64,000 nt of DNA, taken from positions 496,001-560,000 of the forward strand of contig NC_088708.1 in NCBI RefSeq assembly GCF_963576615.1, given 5' to 3'. The notes under the pieces are model-generated. The model saw only the letters and a program-made list of their open reading frames with translations, was not told the origin of the DNA and ran no database searches. Within the stretch, counting starts at the first letter, position 1. Each line of letters begins with the position of its first letter. A program made the position numbers and the translations under genes. Of the stretch, positions 45,297 through 56,290 are shown one piece after another. Source of the DNA: Watersipora subatra. Taxonomy: Eukaryota > Bryozoa > Gymnolaemata > Cheilostomatida > Watersiporidae.

Positions 45297-45883
45297 CTCA
45301 GTGTTTGTTGTCTGTCTGTCCAGCTGTCTGTCTGTCCAGCTGTCTGTCTGTCTGTCTAGCTGTAGCGATAAAGTTATAGCTACGAAAACTCACCTTCGTA
45401 CTGGATTTGAACTCACAACATTCAAATGGCAATATTCAAATACTAACAAGTGTGCATAACCATAAGGCTAAGTCATTCTTACCATTCTCATCGCTCTTAC
45501 CATATACCTACTATATATCCTTTTCACAATCGCACAGGCTAAATGTGCACTTATTATTAATTAATATTACCTTTTACATTTGTTATTTTTTAGAAATATT
45601 TGTAAAAGCTAATTGTTTACTATTACCTATTCTTTCTAATTTGTACTTTTCAAATGTTCTGTTTAAAGTTCAAATGTTCTGTTACACTCATAATTTCGAT
45701 ACGAGCTTCTGCTAAAATCGTAACCTTTTTTTATACACACACTTTCATGCACGAACTGCACAAAAACACTTTTTTCATGGTATAAAGTTTAAAAGTTAAA
45801 ATGGTAAATGTTGTATGTTAAATAAAAATAAGTTTTTGCGCAGACTTTTTTATTACCTGGGCAACGCCGGACATTTTTCTAGT
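45297..45883 (+). mobile_element. Helitron-like element
   Basis: It starts TCTCAGTGTTTGTTGTCTGT, with a CTGTCTGTCCAG microsatellite near 45313-45360, holds a minus-strand tRNA-like module near 45385-45480, and ends GGGCAACGCCGGACATTTTT CTAGT. It follows the previous element after a 14-bp gap. Confidence 0.65.
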
Positions 45884-45899
45884 ATATGTATATATAGCA

Positions 45900-46046
45900 T
45901 ACACTTAATTATATTTATAGCACATACAGAAATAAACAACCCCCTTCATTTAAAACTTATAATGGTCAATGTTGTATATGTTGATTAAAATAAGTTTTTT
46001 GTGCAAACCTTTTTATTACTCATGCAACGCTAGACATTCACCTAGT
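45900..46046 (+). mobile_element. 3' fragment of a Helitron-like element
   Basis: Only the 3' part remains, ending CATGCAACGCTAGACATTCA CCTAGT. It directly abuts the reverse transcriptase of the non-LTR element at 46047. Confidence 0.55.
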
Positions 46047-47525
46047 AACGAGGATTTCTCCACATGGCTTTCTGTCGATTGTGTAGAAGGCATTTGCATT
46101 CTAGTCCACCATATCATCAACTGTATGCTGAGAACCACTGAATACCTTAATATCTGGAAAAGCGTTCAGATCTCTCCTATCCCTAAGTGCAGCAGCCCGG
46201 CGGATTTCAAGCAATTTAGACCTATCTCACTGTTATTCCATATCGGCAAGTTAGCAGAGAAAATTGTAGTTAAAAAGATGAAATCAAAGCTGGACACAGT
46301 AATAAATTCATTGCAGTATACCTACAGGCCTGGTGTGAGCACCACAGACGCTTCGTTTCAGTATGTACATGACCTTACTAAATTTCTTAACAATACAATC
46401 AAACAACAGAATTTGTACAGAGTGCAAGCCTTGATTTTTCTAAGGCATTTGATAGGTTGCAGCCCTCAATTGTCTTAGATAAAAAGAGAAGATATAAATT
46501 TAATAAAAATATTGTAAAGGTGCAAACACACTAGGCGATATTTAGCGCGATACCGCGCTGCGTGGCGCTAATCTGCGTTAGAACTCGCTCAGCAAGCTCA
46601 TGTACAGCGATGACGCTAGACATTCTCTATTACAGCTTTATCGCGCACGAGATGCATTTCAATTTGTTGGTTTTTCCCAGAATGCAATCCTATGGCTGCT
46701 AATTTTTCGTATCAATGTTCACCAATGTATGTACAGTAACAACATTTGGCTATTTTGTTACGCTTGAAACATCCTTAAAATGAACACTGAATTGTTCATA
46801 GATTTAATAAGAGCACACCGAGTCCTGTGTTTTCACAACACACAAAAACTACAGACAAACCCAGTTGAATACCAACATTTGGGAGTCAATCGTCGCGCAG
46901 GTTGACCATTTTGAGAATGGCGAATATTTATTATATTAAAAATAAAAAACTACTATAAAGTAAACCATATATAAAAATCACAAAATATTACTGTCAAAAA
47001 TGAAAGAATCGTTTTTTCTTATGTCTTCTTGTAGTGTACAATCGGTGAAAGTGAGATTGGCCTAATAAAAAAAGGGTAAGTTGTTTACGTCATTGTCTAG
47101 AAGGCGCCATATTGACTTAAATTTATCAACAATTCTGAAGAAACTGATGATACGGAAATTTTTTGACAGCTTGTGAGCGTGCCCGCGTTATCTGGTGAAT
47201 TGCTCAAGTGTGTTTAGGCACATGGCAGCAATATCTCAGCATTCCTTATGACGCACGCAATAAAATTGCCGAGTGTGTTTGCACCTTAAAACTAGTAGGG
47301 AGTTCTCTAACCAATCGTAAACAGTGCAATAAGTATTCTCATATATTTTCTGATTATTTTTCTGTACAAGTTGGCAGTACCCAGGGTACAAAATTAGGAC
47401 TTGATTTATGGCTGATTCATGTTGATGATTTGGAAGGAGATGGTTTTTGTTCTTTAAAATATGTGGTTGATACTACATTTTACAGGCCATGTTTAAATAT
47501 TAATTACAGCAATTCTATAAGCAGT
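46047..47525 (+). pseudogene. non-LTR retrotransposon RT, 5' part, interrupted
   Basis: The frame 46047-46478 carries the RT N-terminal signatures IWKSVQISPIPK, ADFKQFRPISLL and IGKLAEKIV typical of jockey/CR1-type elements. Coding resumes at 47290 after a MITE and shows GSTQGTKLGLDLWLIHVDDL and KYVVDTTFY; the catalytic YADD-type box is altered to YVVD. The element is cut at 47525 by Gypsy element B and continues at 54479. Endonuclease and ORF1 are absent, so the copy is 5' truncated. The clade is not certain. Confidence 0.85.
46518..47286. mobile_element. Harbinger-like MITE inside the non-LTR element
   Basis: The ends are AGGTGCAAACACACTAGGC and GCCGAGTGTGTTTGCACCT, inverted repeats of 19 bp with one mismatch. 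A 3-bp TAA duplication flanks them (46515-46517 and 47287-47289). TWA duplications are typical of PIF/Harbinger. The 769-bp interior shows no transposase. Removing it makes the RT reading frame continuous, which confirms the boundaries. Confidence 0.85.
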
Positions 47526-47802
47526 TGTGGCAAATGACGTCCCCTTACGGTTAGCCAAGTCAGAGCCATGTCGAGTCAAGACCGAGTCGTGCCGATTCCA
47601 GCCAAGTAGAATGGAGGCGGAGCTTACTAGCTATATAAGCTCGAACATTTGTGTAGAAGAGCAGAGCTGTTCTGGGCCTGTTCATTGCCTGTCACTTGAT
47701 CATTTTTGTACAACTTACGAACAAAGCAGAAATATATGTATAAACTCATGCACCGAGTCTTGTACTAGTGGAGGAAAGTGAAGGCCGCACAAAACCTTTA
47801 CA
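47526..47802 (+). repeat. 5' LTR of Gypsy B
   Basis: It starts TGTGGCAAATGACG and ends ACAAAACCTTTACA. A TATA-like CTATATAAGC near 47631 lies upstream of a conserved segment shared with the 3' LTR. It is collinear with 54198-54474. Confidence 0.93.
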
Positions 47803-47803
47803 C

Positions 47804-47823
47804 TGGTGGCAGCAGTGGGATCG
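47804..47823 (+). other. primer-binding site of Gypsy B, tRNA-Leu-like
   Basis: The stretch TGGTGGCAGCAGTGGGATCG begins one base after the LTR. It is complementary to a tRNA 3' end of the type CCCAC-GCTGCCACCA, which occurs in animal tRNA-Leu (AAG/UAG type). That assignment is from general knowledge of tRNA ends, not from a search. Confidence 0.65.
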
Positions 47824-47929
47824 CTAACGATCACAAGAACTCCACCGCAGGACTTGCATCAGGATCACTAAACACTGGGAGGATTACTGGACTCTAAATG
47901 AACTGGTCTGCCTAAAAAACGGTGACAAT

Positions 47930-48329
47930 TCTCTTACTGGAAGAACTTCCTGACAACAGGAAGAAACCCAGAGAGAGCTGTGAAAAGCCCTGCGGTATCG
48001 GACCCAGTAGATGCACTGCTCCGGGAGCAAAAACCTACTAAAGGCTCCCACAGGACTTACCTGAGGAAGCAGCGTGCTCCTACTGGAAGAACTTCCTATG
48101 GGAAGAAACCCAGAGAGAGCTGCGGAAAGCCCTGCAGTATCGGACCCAGTGGATGTACTGCTCTGGGAGCAAAAACCTACTAAAGGCTCTGACAAGACTT
48201 GCCTGAGGAGGCAGCGAGCTCCTACCGGAAAAACTTCTTACAGGAAGAAACCCGGAAAGGAGCCGACAGCCACAGACACAGTAGAGGCACTGCTCTGGGA
48301 AAAAAGCAGAAACCTACTGAAAGCCAGAT
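47930..48329. repeat. three tandem copies of about 140 bp in the Gypsy B leader
   Basis: Each copy contains GGAAGAAACCCAGAGAGAGC (varied), ATCGGACCCAGT and GGGAGCAAAAACCTACTAAA. The last copy is diverged. They lie between the primer-binding site and gag. Confidence 0.8.
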
Positions 48330-49150
48330 ATGGCCAATAGAAGAGCAAGAAGTGCTAACCCGGGACCCGACCGACTAGTCGAGGCACTAGAATGGGTACT
48401 ACTGATGCCAAGGGCTCAGGAACCGGCACCACGTTTTAGGACTCCTCAGTACACTTGAAAGGGAGATGTGGAGTACTTCATTGCTCGCTTCATGGAGGTA
48501 GCTGACGCCAACCAGTGGACGGAAGGAGCAACCCTATTGCACCTCCGGGAAGCACTGGGCAAACAGGCTGAGAACTGCGGATAGGCCGAGGACCAGGAGG
48601 CCATTTTCAATGCACTCCGAGCAAGATTTGGGCTCTCCGTCAGGCAGGCGCTAAGCCAGCTCAACGCCCTTAGGCGAGAGGAAAGGATGACACTTCAGGA
48701 GCATGCTATGGAGGTCGAGAGGTTGGTATGCATTGCGTACGAGGTCTTGCCAAGTCGATACCAAAATAGTATGGCTATGGAGACCTTCTGCAGCTCACTA
48801 AGGGACCCTGCCTTGCAGCGACATCTGTTGGCCATACATACGCCCACGCTGGTTGACACTGTACGGGCCGGAAACGACTACTTCCAGATCCAAAGAGGCG
48901 AGCATAAATCCACCGGATCTTCGGTACGAACCCTGGAGGGAGGAACCTCCGACCAGGTGAACTTGACCGAAACCGATGTTATAAGACAACTAGCCCGGCT
49001 GGTCCAAACTCTCACGAACAAGGTGGAACGGCTCCAGGAGTAGGTTCGCACTCCAACCGAGAGGAGGAGCCAGCCAGCTACCCTTTGTAGGGGATGTGGG
49101 CGACCGGGGCACATACGGAAAACTTGCCTTCGCTACCCCAAACTGGCTTC
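48330..49150 (+). pseudogene. Gypsy B gag with CCHC zinc knuckle
   Basis: From ATG at 48330 the frame reads MANRRARSANPGPDRLVEAL, a plausible Gag start, and continues with capsid-like stretches (EYFIARFMEVADANQW, MTLQEHAMEVERLV). Three in-frame stops interrupt it (TGA at 48456, TAG near 48580, TAG near 49040). A nucleocapsid knuckle C-x2-C-x4-H-x4-C lies at 49086-49137. Gag would form the particle and bind the RNA. No gag of element A is in the window for comparison. Confidence 0.85.
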
Positions 49151-49735
49151 GGGAAACAAAAAACGGCCACAGCAGTAGCTCCGACTACTGGCTGTACCAA
49201 GGCCAAACAACCCCGGAAACACAATAGGACTACACGGGATTCAGTGACAGCCGATGGTTGGTCTTAACCAGCAAGGACTAAGCCGAGGAAAATTCGTGCA
49301 CAGGAAAGGCCTGCGGAGACACGAAACTACTACCAGTCTTTGAGTGAGGCCAATCTGGACATTCCCACTGTCTCGGATACCGCCTAAGCCCTTTCGTGCA
49401 AACGGCAGGAACGTAGCTCGAAACGAAGGAGGGTGACCCCCAAATCTCCTCCACCCCAGACAGCGAGAACCACCTCCACTGGACCGGATGGTCAGAAGCC
49501 TGCCTTAAAGGCAGCAGGGTCGACCCCTTCTCCGCCTTGGGAATGGCAATCACAGGAGCCGCGGGTCTAACCCGGACGTAGGACGGCCTGAGGGACCGAC
49601 CCCACCCCAGAAAGGAAGGCTCTCAGGCCTCTCGGAATATGTCTTGGAAGGCACCTCTAGGGTGCAAGCCCTCAGCCGACCTCACTCAATCAGCTATTTC
49701 CTCCCAGAAAGAGTGGAGAGGCGGCCCATCTAGTT
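49151..49735 (+). other. Gypsy B gag-protease connector, degraded
   Basis: GC-rich sequence without a continuous frame or a recognisable motif, between the CCHC knuckle and the protease active site. Confidence 0.5.
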
Positions 49736-50630
49736 TCTTTTAGACACAGGATGCACCACAAACTTGATCAATAAACAGGTCGTTGACCGATTGCCAGGAA
49801 CTGTACGGGACCAACTCGAGGAGGGTGACAGCCATGGACTATTGGCTGACAGAACACGGCTCCTCTTCTATGAAATAATCCGTCTGGCCATCCGCCTGAG
49901 GGATGTAAAGACAGAGGAAGTCTTTGTGGTTAACAGTCTGAGCGAGGATGCCATACTCGGAATGCCATTCTTCATGGCCCATCAGTGCCCTCTTGAATTT
50001 GAGCTGCCGGTGGTCCGAGTGGATGGCAGACAGCTAGTTTGCATGGATCGACATGGTTGGCTGCTACAGAGCAAGGTACAGGTGATAAGGGGGGTAATGG
50101 TTCCCGCTTGGACAGAGATGGCAATACACTGTCGCATTACCACATGGAATTACTGCCCCATGGGACTGATCGAAGGATTTTCCGACGAACCTCTGGTAGC
50201 AAGTAGCATGAATCAGCCGAGACCTAGGGGACAGATCATCCCTCGCTGCATGAATGCTACGGAGCGGCCATTGACTTTCCGGTCCGGAGCCACAATCGGC
50301 ACTTACACGAGAGTAGAGACCTCGCAGGTCAAAGAGGACGATCTTTTACTGTGTGACGCTGGTCTGACTTCAATCAATGGAGTGCCGGCTCACCTTGATG
50401 AACTGTACCAAGCGGCCCAGCCAAACTGTGAGGAGACGGGTCAAACGGTGAGGTTGGCTTCCTTGTTGAGTCGATATGCCACCGTGTTCAGTACAGGTGA
50501 CGTCAACGTAGGAAGGACCACCGAGGTGGAACATTCCATTCTACTTAAGGAAGGCACCCGGCCAATCCGGCAACCCCCCCACAGACTCGGACCAAAGAAG
50601 GAGGCCGAGGCCAAAAGGCAGGTCTAGGAT
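49736..50630 (+). pseudogene. Gypsy B aspartic protease and pol N-terminal part
   Basis: The active-site motif FLLDTGCTTN lies at about 49736-49764, with a stop codon immediately before it. The flap-side motif AILGMPFF follows near 49951-49974. The frame stays open from 49764 to 50627 and leads toward RT (THRLGP-like linker at the end). Retroviral-type proteases cut Gag and Pol. The stop at 50625-50627 separates it from RT. Confidence 0.85.
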
Positions 50631-51110
50631 CTGCTCAGGCAGGGGCTGATTGAGCCAGCCGGAGGAGATTGGAGCTCCCCGTGGTGTTGGTCCAGAAGGA
50701 CAGGAAGTGGCGCTTCTGCATTGACTACTGGCATTTACATGACGTCACTGAGCAGGACGCCTACCCTCTACCCAGGATCGACAACAGCCTGGACGCCCTA
50801 TCCGGCAGCCGCTATTTCAGCATGCTCGACCTGGTGAGCGGGTACTGGCAGGTACCCCTGGATGCAGAGGCGCAGGAGAAGTCGGCCTTCTCGACACGGT
50901 CCGGATTGTGGAAATGGAAGGTGTTGCCTTTCGGACTGACGTCCGCCCCCGCCACCTTTCAAAGACTCATGGAACGTGTGCTACACGGCCTCTACTGGAG
51001 AACGCTGCTACTATATCTGGATGATATTATAGTCATCGCCGTGGACTTCGGAGGAGGTCTTTCAGAGGCCCCTCACGGAAGGAGTTGGCAAGGGAACAAG
51101 GGCCGTTAGC
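50628..51110 (+). pseudogene. Gypsy B reverse transcriptase, truncated after YLDD
   Basis: The finger and palm motifs are well kept: FCIDYWHLHDV, LDLVSGYWQVPLDAEAQEKS, VLPFGLTSAPATFQ and the catalytic YLDD box at 51014-51025. Just after IIVIAVDFG the sequence jumps to unrelated Gly/Ser-rich codons, and the RT thumb and all RNase H motifs visible in element A are missing. An internal deletion of several hundred bases is the simplest explanation. The YLDD is intact here, whereas element A has YLND. Confidence 0.88.
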
Positions 51111-51499
51111 CGCGTGGGTACCGACTAGTTGCCTGGATGGGACTCCCGCTCTCGACAGGGCGGGATCGACCCTGGGCAACGTCGCATACCCCAGAGGGCC
51201 GGCAGCTCGCATGAAACTCCCCCCAACAGTGGCGAGATTGAGCCTGGGTGCCGGAGGTTCCTCTGAGGGGCTACCGGCCACACCAGGGATAACAGGACCA
51301 AAGGGCGAGCTGGCAAGAACACAAGCCACCGGACAAGGACCCGTGGCCATCATGTATCGTGCCATTACCACAGGGAAAAAGTTGCCAGCGAAACAACTGG
51401 AAGTCGGGAGCAGAGAGCTGGATATCCTGCATCACATGCGAGGCTCTCTACCCATACGACAGGATGGCATGCTGGAAGCACGCGTGGCCCCGCAGGGCC

Positions 51500-52466
51500 A
51501 CGCCAGATGGTGCGCTATCTGCCCCCGGCCACGCGAGAGACCACGGTGTGGCAAATGCATGCCCTGGCTCACTTCGGGGTGGGAAAAACGATAAGCCGCC
51601 TCCAGCTGACTTGGTACTGGCCCGGACTGACGGCCACAGTCAGACGGCTCATCAAGAGTTGTGAGGTGTGCCAGGCCGCAAAGCATGGAGGGACAAAGGT
51701 GGCCAGAGGGAAAAGAAGGCTCTGCACCAGACGACCATGGCAGGACGTGGCCATGGACCTGCTGGAGCCATTTGCGGTCACGCCTAGGGAGAACAAGTGG
51801 GTGCTGGTCCTCACCGACCACTTCACCCAATGGCAGGACGCACTGGCACTACCTGACGCCACAGCCTTGGTGGTCGCAAACGCACTGGATGAGCGGGTCT
51901 TCTGCTACCTGGGGTTACTCGAGCAGATTCACATGTACCAGGGGGCGCAGTTTGAAAGCCAACTGATGGCCAAACTGTGCCAACTCTGGAACGTGGGGAA
52001 AACCCATACGGCTCCTTATCACCCACACGCCAATGGAATCGTTGAACAGAACAATCGGGGACTCCTTGAGGGCACTACTTTTGACCCAGGGACAGGACGA
52101 GTAGGACCTGCTGCTTCCCCAGCTGATGAGGGCATACCGAGGCACCCCAACTCCGCAACCAGAGAGCCAGCCAACACGTTAATGTTGGGACAGGAGCTGA
52201 GGTTGCCAGACCAGCTGGAAAGCCACCCACCACCAACTGAGTTCTTTCCTGCCCATGAGCATGCCCTTAAGGTGCAGAGGAAGCTGCAGACAGTGCACGA
52301 GGCGCTACGACAAAGTCAGATGGAGGTGAGACAGAAGGACCGGAAGGAGCCACTGCTTTACGCCCCAGGCGACTGGGTATGGCTCACGAATAAATGCCGG
52401 AGACGGGGAGAAAATCCCAAGCTGCAGGCAAAGTTCGTGGGACCATACCGGGTCCTGAAGGCCTAG
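51500..52466 (+). pseudogene. Gypsy B integrase with altered second catalytic Asp
   Basis: One frame holds the HHCC domain (HALAHFG...CEVCQAAKH), the core (VAMDLLEP, TDHFTQWQDALALPDAT, NGIVEQNN) and the C-terminal GPY/F module (QAKFVGPYRVLKA). In the second catalytic motif, where element A reads IHTDQGAQF, this copy reads IHMYQGAQF, so the second acidic residue of the DDE triad is Tyr. A shift near 52045-52070 disturbs the C-terminal part of the core. Strand transfer would be abolished. Confidence 0.9.
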
Positions 52467-52601
52467 GGAAATCACACATATCTGGTAGAATGGCAGTACC
52501 AGTCTTTTATTCAGAGCGAAGGAAGGCTGAAACCTTATCATGCCTGTCCAGAAAGGTTGGGGCAAGCCCCGGCCACCTTGAAGCCAAGGAAGGGTCCTAA
52601 C

Positions 52602-54180
52602 ATGAAAGGAGCTCGACCCAGCAGGCCGGAGAAGAGGCAGGAGGAGGTCAGAATAGACCCTGTACCTATAATGCCACCCCCAGCTGGAAAAAGTTGCTAC
52701 TAAAAGCTGCAGCAAAAAGAGGGCAGGAGATAACTCCGGAAGAAAATCCGACCGGACCGGAGGAAGAAGAAAGCCAAAGACGCCCTCCGAGGAAATCAAT
52801 CCGGCCACATGGAAAAAAGTTCCGGAAGAACTTGAAGCAAACCCGGTGGAGACCAAAGGGACCACAACACCAGATCCCATCAACCCCACAATCTAATCAA
52901 CTCCGGTCCGGCACAATCTGAGGCCAGCCCGGACAACTAGGAAACTGGAACAGTGCGGAGATGGTGTATGTTATTCTATGGATTTGCCAGAAAACGGTCC
53001 GGAGGTCGCTCGGGAAAGTTGTAAAACGGTTCTCATGGACGCAACCAAGGCTTTTCTTTAAAAGCACTCATTTTTTCTGAACGACATCAGAGCGCTAGAA
53101 AAAATGGATAGCGAAGGCAACACATCACTACAGGACTTACTGACTTCGGTCACAATTAGCTTGAAAGAAGCTGGAGAAGGAATGGAGAGGCCAACACCGG
53201 CAAACGTGGTGGTCTTAGAAATTACTGAACAAGGAGTAGAGGCATTGTTAGATGCAACCCTAACCTAGAAGAGAGTGGAGGATCTGCTCAACAAGGCCAT
53301 GCCAGAAAAGATGGAAGAGGAGTGCCGGGTGGCTGCTGTGCGCACTAAGAGGAGACGAGTCAGCCTCCACTCACCGGAGTTGTCCTCTTCTCCGCCGGCT
53401 GTTACCGTTAGAGAAAACACGCCGGTAAAAGAACCGGAGCCAGAGGAAAGCAGGCCACGGAAAAAGATGATAGTAAAGATTATCAAATACCTGTGTTCCC
53501 AGGCCGTCTCACGGGCAGAGGAACAGGTGAAGGACGGGAGTTGCCAGATCTGCCAGTTTACAACCAGCCCCCGGCGGATCCACTTTTATGTCCTACAACA
53601 CTACGCCGTGTTTGTGTGCCCCTCTGACTGGCAGCACGTGTCAAGAGACCAAATGCTATTACACCACACTACTCACCAACAGGAAGGAGTGGAGCCGGTG
53701 GTGTATCTCATCGACCAGGACTCCTGAGACCGCCTGTCAGGAGAACAGGCGGGGATCTCTGACGATGGCTGCCTGCACTCTCACTACTAAAGGAAGGAGG
53801 CGCCATAGCCCGCGAAGAAGAGTTCAGCAGGCCAGGACTCAGCTGTGCCCCCAGCCCGGGTCCGCCCGGCCTCGACCAGGAGGAGCCGGACGGCCTTGGA
53901 TCCTGCCGCGTCATGCACGCTGGCAGAGATAGTGGGACGGACTCCAGCTAGCCAGACCCTCCTGCAGACCCAGCGCAGCCGGGCCTGGTTGTTCGCACAA
54001 GACGCCCAGGAGTGGACGAGGGCTGCCGAGACAATGCAGACGGTCTTACAGCAGGAACACTTGGAGGGCCGGAAGCGCCAGCTACTGCTGGAGGAGGAGG
54101 AGCGCTTCCGCTACGGAGCCCGCCAGCATGAGGCCCTGGCCCAACTGGTGCTTCCTCAGGACATAAATTGGAGACTTTAG
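52602..54180 (+). pseudogene. Gypsy B extra 3' ORF, Cys/His zinc-finger-like
   Basis: It starts MKGARPSRPEKRQEE at 52602, like the MKGAH start of element A. The frame is broken several times (stop soon after 52700, TAG near 53266). The frame 53275-53727 is acidic and basic with a Lys/Arg cluster, then a Cys/His cluster at 53542-53670 (C-x2-C, H, YAVFVCP, QHVSRDQMLLHH) and VVYLIDQD. A helical Glu/Arg-rich tail (QEHLEGRKRQLLLEEEERF) ends at 54178-54180. Conservation of order and motif between A and B argues that this was once a real gene of this lineage. Confidence 0.65.
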
Positions 54181-54197
54181 TCGCCGATGGGGGAGTG
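54181..54197 (+). other. polypurine tract of Gypsy B
   Basis: GATGGGGGAGTG lies immediately before the 3' LTR start and is the expected plus-strand primer. Confidence 0.7.
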
Positions 54198-54474
54198 TGT
54201 GGTGGATGGCGTTTCCTTACGTTTAGCCAAGCCAGAGCCGTGCCGAGTCAAGACCAAGCCGAACCGTGTCAAGCCAAGTAGAACGGAGGCGGAGTGTACT
54301 AGCTATATAAACTTGAACATTTGTGTAGAAGAGCAGAGCTGTTCTGGGCCTGTTCATTGCCTGTTACTTGATCATTCTTGTACAACTTATGAACTAAGCA
54401 GAAATATATGTATAAACTCATGCACCGAGTCTTGTACTAAAGAAGGAAAGTGAAGGTCGCACAAAACCTTTACA
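54198..54474 (+). repeat. 3' LTR of Gypsy B
   Basis: It starts TGTGGTGGATGGCG and ends ACAAAACCTTTACA. The same length as the 5' LTR and the CAGT that follows confirm the boundary. Confidence 0.93.
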
Positions 54475-54478
54475 CAGT

Positions 54479-55235
54479 GCCATACACGGTGCTAGCCTAT
54501 GGTCCTTAGATAATTCCATGATTTTATATGCTGCTAAGACTAATTATAAATAAGTCATCTCGACCAACTTGATATAATATGAAGTAGTTGTCTCCCCTAA
54601 TACAGAAACCAAGCTTTTAGTAGTGGACTAGTGGTTGATAATAATTTAAGTTTCAACAGCCATGTAGACCAGTTGATTTTTAAATGTAATAAGCGACTCT
54701 TTTTAATGAGACAGCTAAAGGTTTTAAGTCTCAGTGCTGACGGTTTGAAAACGTTTTATACATCTACTATCAGGTCTTTACTGTTGTATGATGCGCCTGC
54801 TTGGTACACAATTTTATCATCTACATGTAAAGAAAGACTAGAGCAGATTCGATGTAGTGCATCAAGAATCATTTACCCTGACATGTGCTATGGGAATAGA
54901 CTAGCTTTGCTTTCTGTACTACTGTTGAATGATCTATTTCTGGTAGTTGTGCAAATCATTTTGAAATTATTAGTAGTACTCCTGATAATCCGCTGAATCA
55001 GATAACTGTTTTATACAATCTCAGGCAATCTTTCCACGTAACAGGCACATGCTCTGTTTACCATCCTGAGATAATACACACTCAGAAGAGATCGAAGAGT
55101 CTTTCCGTTTTTATAAAAAATTTTAACAATGGCAATGTCTATACATAATTAATTGAGTGAGCACAATCATTTCAATACTGTCAACCATATAAATGTTCTA
55201 TTCTATGAAGAAATTAAAGAAATTAAAGAAATTTT
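54479..55235 (+). pseudogene. non-LTR retrotransposon RT, 3' part and tail
   Basis: This continues the element interrupted at 47525. The frame 54604-54996 encodes GLVVDNNLSFNSHVDQLI, KTFYTSTIRSLLLYDAPAWY and LEQIRCSASRIIYPD, the typical C-terminal region of jockey/CR1-type RT. After a frameshift, YHPEIIHTQKRSKSLSVFIK reads to about 55145. A short (AAATTAAAG)n run near 55200-55235 looks like the 3' tail of the element. Confidence 0.85.
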
Positions 55236-55865
55236 ACTTTTATCTTTATTTAAATATCTTTATTTTATTTAATATCTTTATTATTTAAAGCTCGGATATG
55301 AAAACCAGTGAGGTGGTTATACACCACCAACTATTTTATCTATTCCAGTTGACACGCCAAATTTAATTATTTTATGAAAAAATAAAGTTGTCTGTTCCTT
55401 AATATGTTCCACAAAATATGTAGACAAACATTTCCCAATCAACTTTCATCCCCGAGAGATATTTATTAATCGCTTCTGTTAATAATACAAATATACATTG
55501 CACTAGAAACTTGTAAATATTTCATTATAACTTTCAGTAAAAGACATAATGCTTTTTGTTATTAAAGAATTATCCCCAAGTAACAAATATTTGATGACAA
55601 TGGCAGGTTCCACTACAGATACAAACTCTTTATGTAAATGTCTGTTGCACTCTCTTTAGCTACTTGCCCATGCTGAAATGAAAGCTGTTTTTTTCAGACC
55701 TATATGATTCCATAATGCAAATCTCAGTCGGAGACTGCATGATTGTGAGGTACGCCACTCCTTTCTTCAGGCTAGCATATTGAGCAGTAATACTGCGTAT
55801 TAAAAAGCAATTACATTGTAACAGAACGCACAGACAGCTCATTTTTGTAATTAATTAATCAAATA
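55236..55865. other. intergenic, nothing recognised
   Basis: AT-rich sequence with no gene-like ORF; the 60-codon minus-strand frame at 55842-55660 shows no motif. Confidence 0.5.
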
Positions 55866-56290
55866 CCTTAGGACACTTATATTTCGCAAGTATTCAGTTG
55901 CGTGAGTAGCATACAGAGTAAAATTTCACTGCAACTTAATTTCGCAGCTCTGATGAGTGCGAAAATATAGTGATGTGAAAATAAATGCAGTGGAACAAAC
56001 AATTAGATTCCTCAGGTTCAGTTCACTCGCTTCACCGATAAGAAAAAAACTTCAATTTGAGACTAGTTTGTAATTGTGAACCGCAGGTAGAATGGTGTGG
56101 GCAAAGTCGATAATGCAATTTGATCGCTTGCTGCCATTTGTTTCTTGAACTATTAATAAACAAAGCTATTTAATTTCGCGTTTTCGCTCGTTCGTTAGGA
56201 TAGTTTAGTTTCGCACATGAAATTTTCGCGAGAGGATAACTCCGCGAAAACACGAAAGTTAGATGAGGCGAATACATAAGTGTCCTAGGG
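55866..56290. mobile_element. TA-flanked MITE with CCTTAGGACACTTAT ends
   Basis: The ends are CCTTAGGACACTTAT and ATAAGTGTCCTAGGG, inverted repeats with one mismatch. A TA dinucleotide flanks each side (55864-55865 and 56291-56292). The 425-bp interior is rich in TTTCGC and GCGAAA words and has no ORF. A TA duplication points to a Tc1/mariner-type origin, but the TIR family is not recognised. Confidence 0.8.

Larger units (their letters stand above)
47526..54474 (+). mobile_element. full-length Ty3/Gypsy retrotransposon B with CAGT target duplication
   Basis: Two LTRs of 277 bp each bound a 6949-bp element. It is flanked by CAGT on both sides (47522-47525 and 54475-54478) and sits inside a non-LTR retrotransposon that continues on either side. 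Order: LTR, primer-binding site, leader with a triple repeat, gag with CCHC knuckle, protease, RT (truncated), integrase, extra 3' ORF, polypurine tract, LTR. Stops, frameshifts, a missing RT-RNase H segment and an altered integrase active site show that it is defective. The LTRs differ at perhaps a tenth of positions, so the insertion is not recent. Confidence 0.95.
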
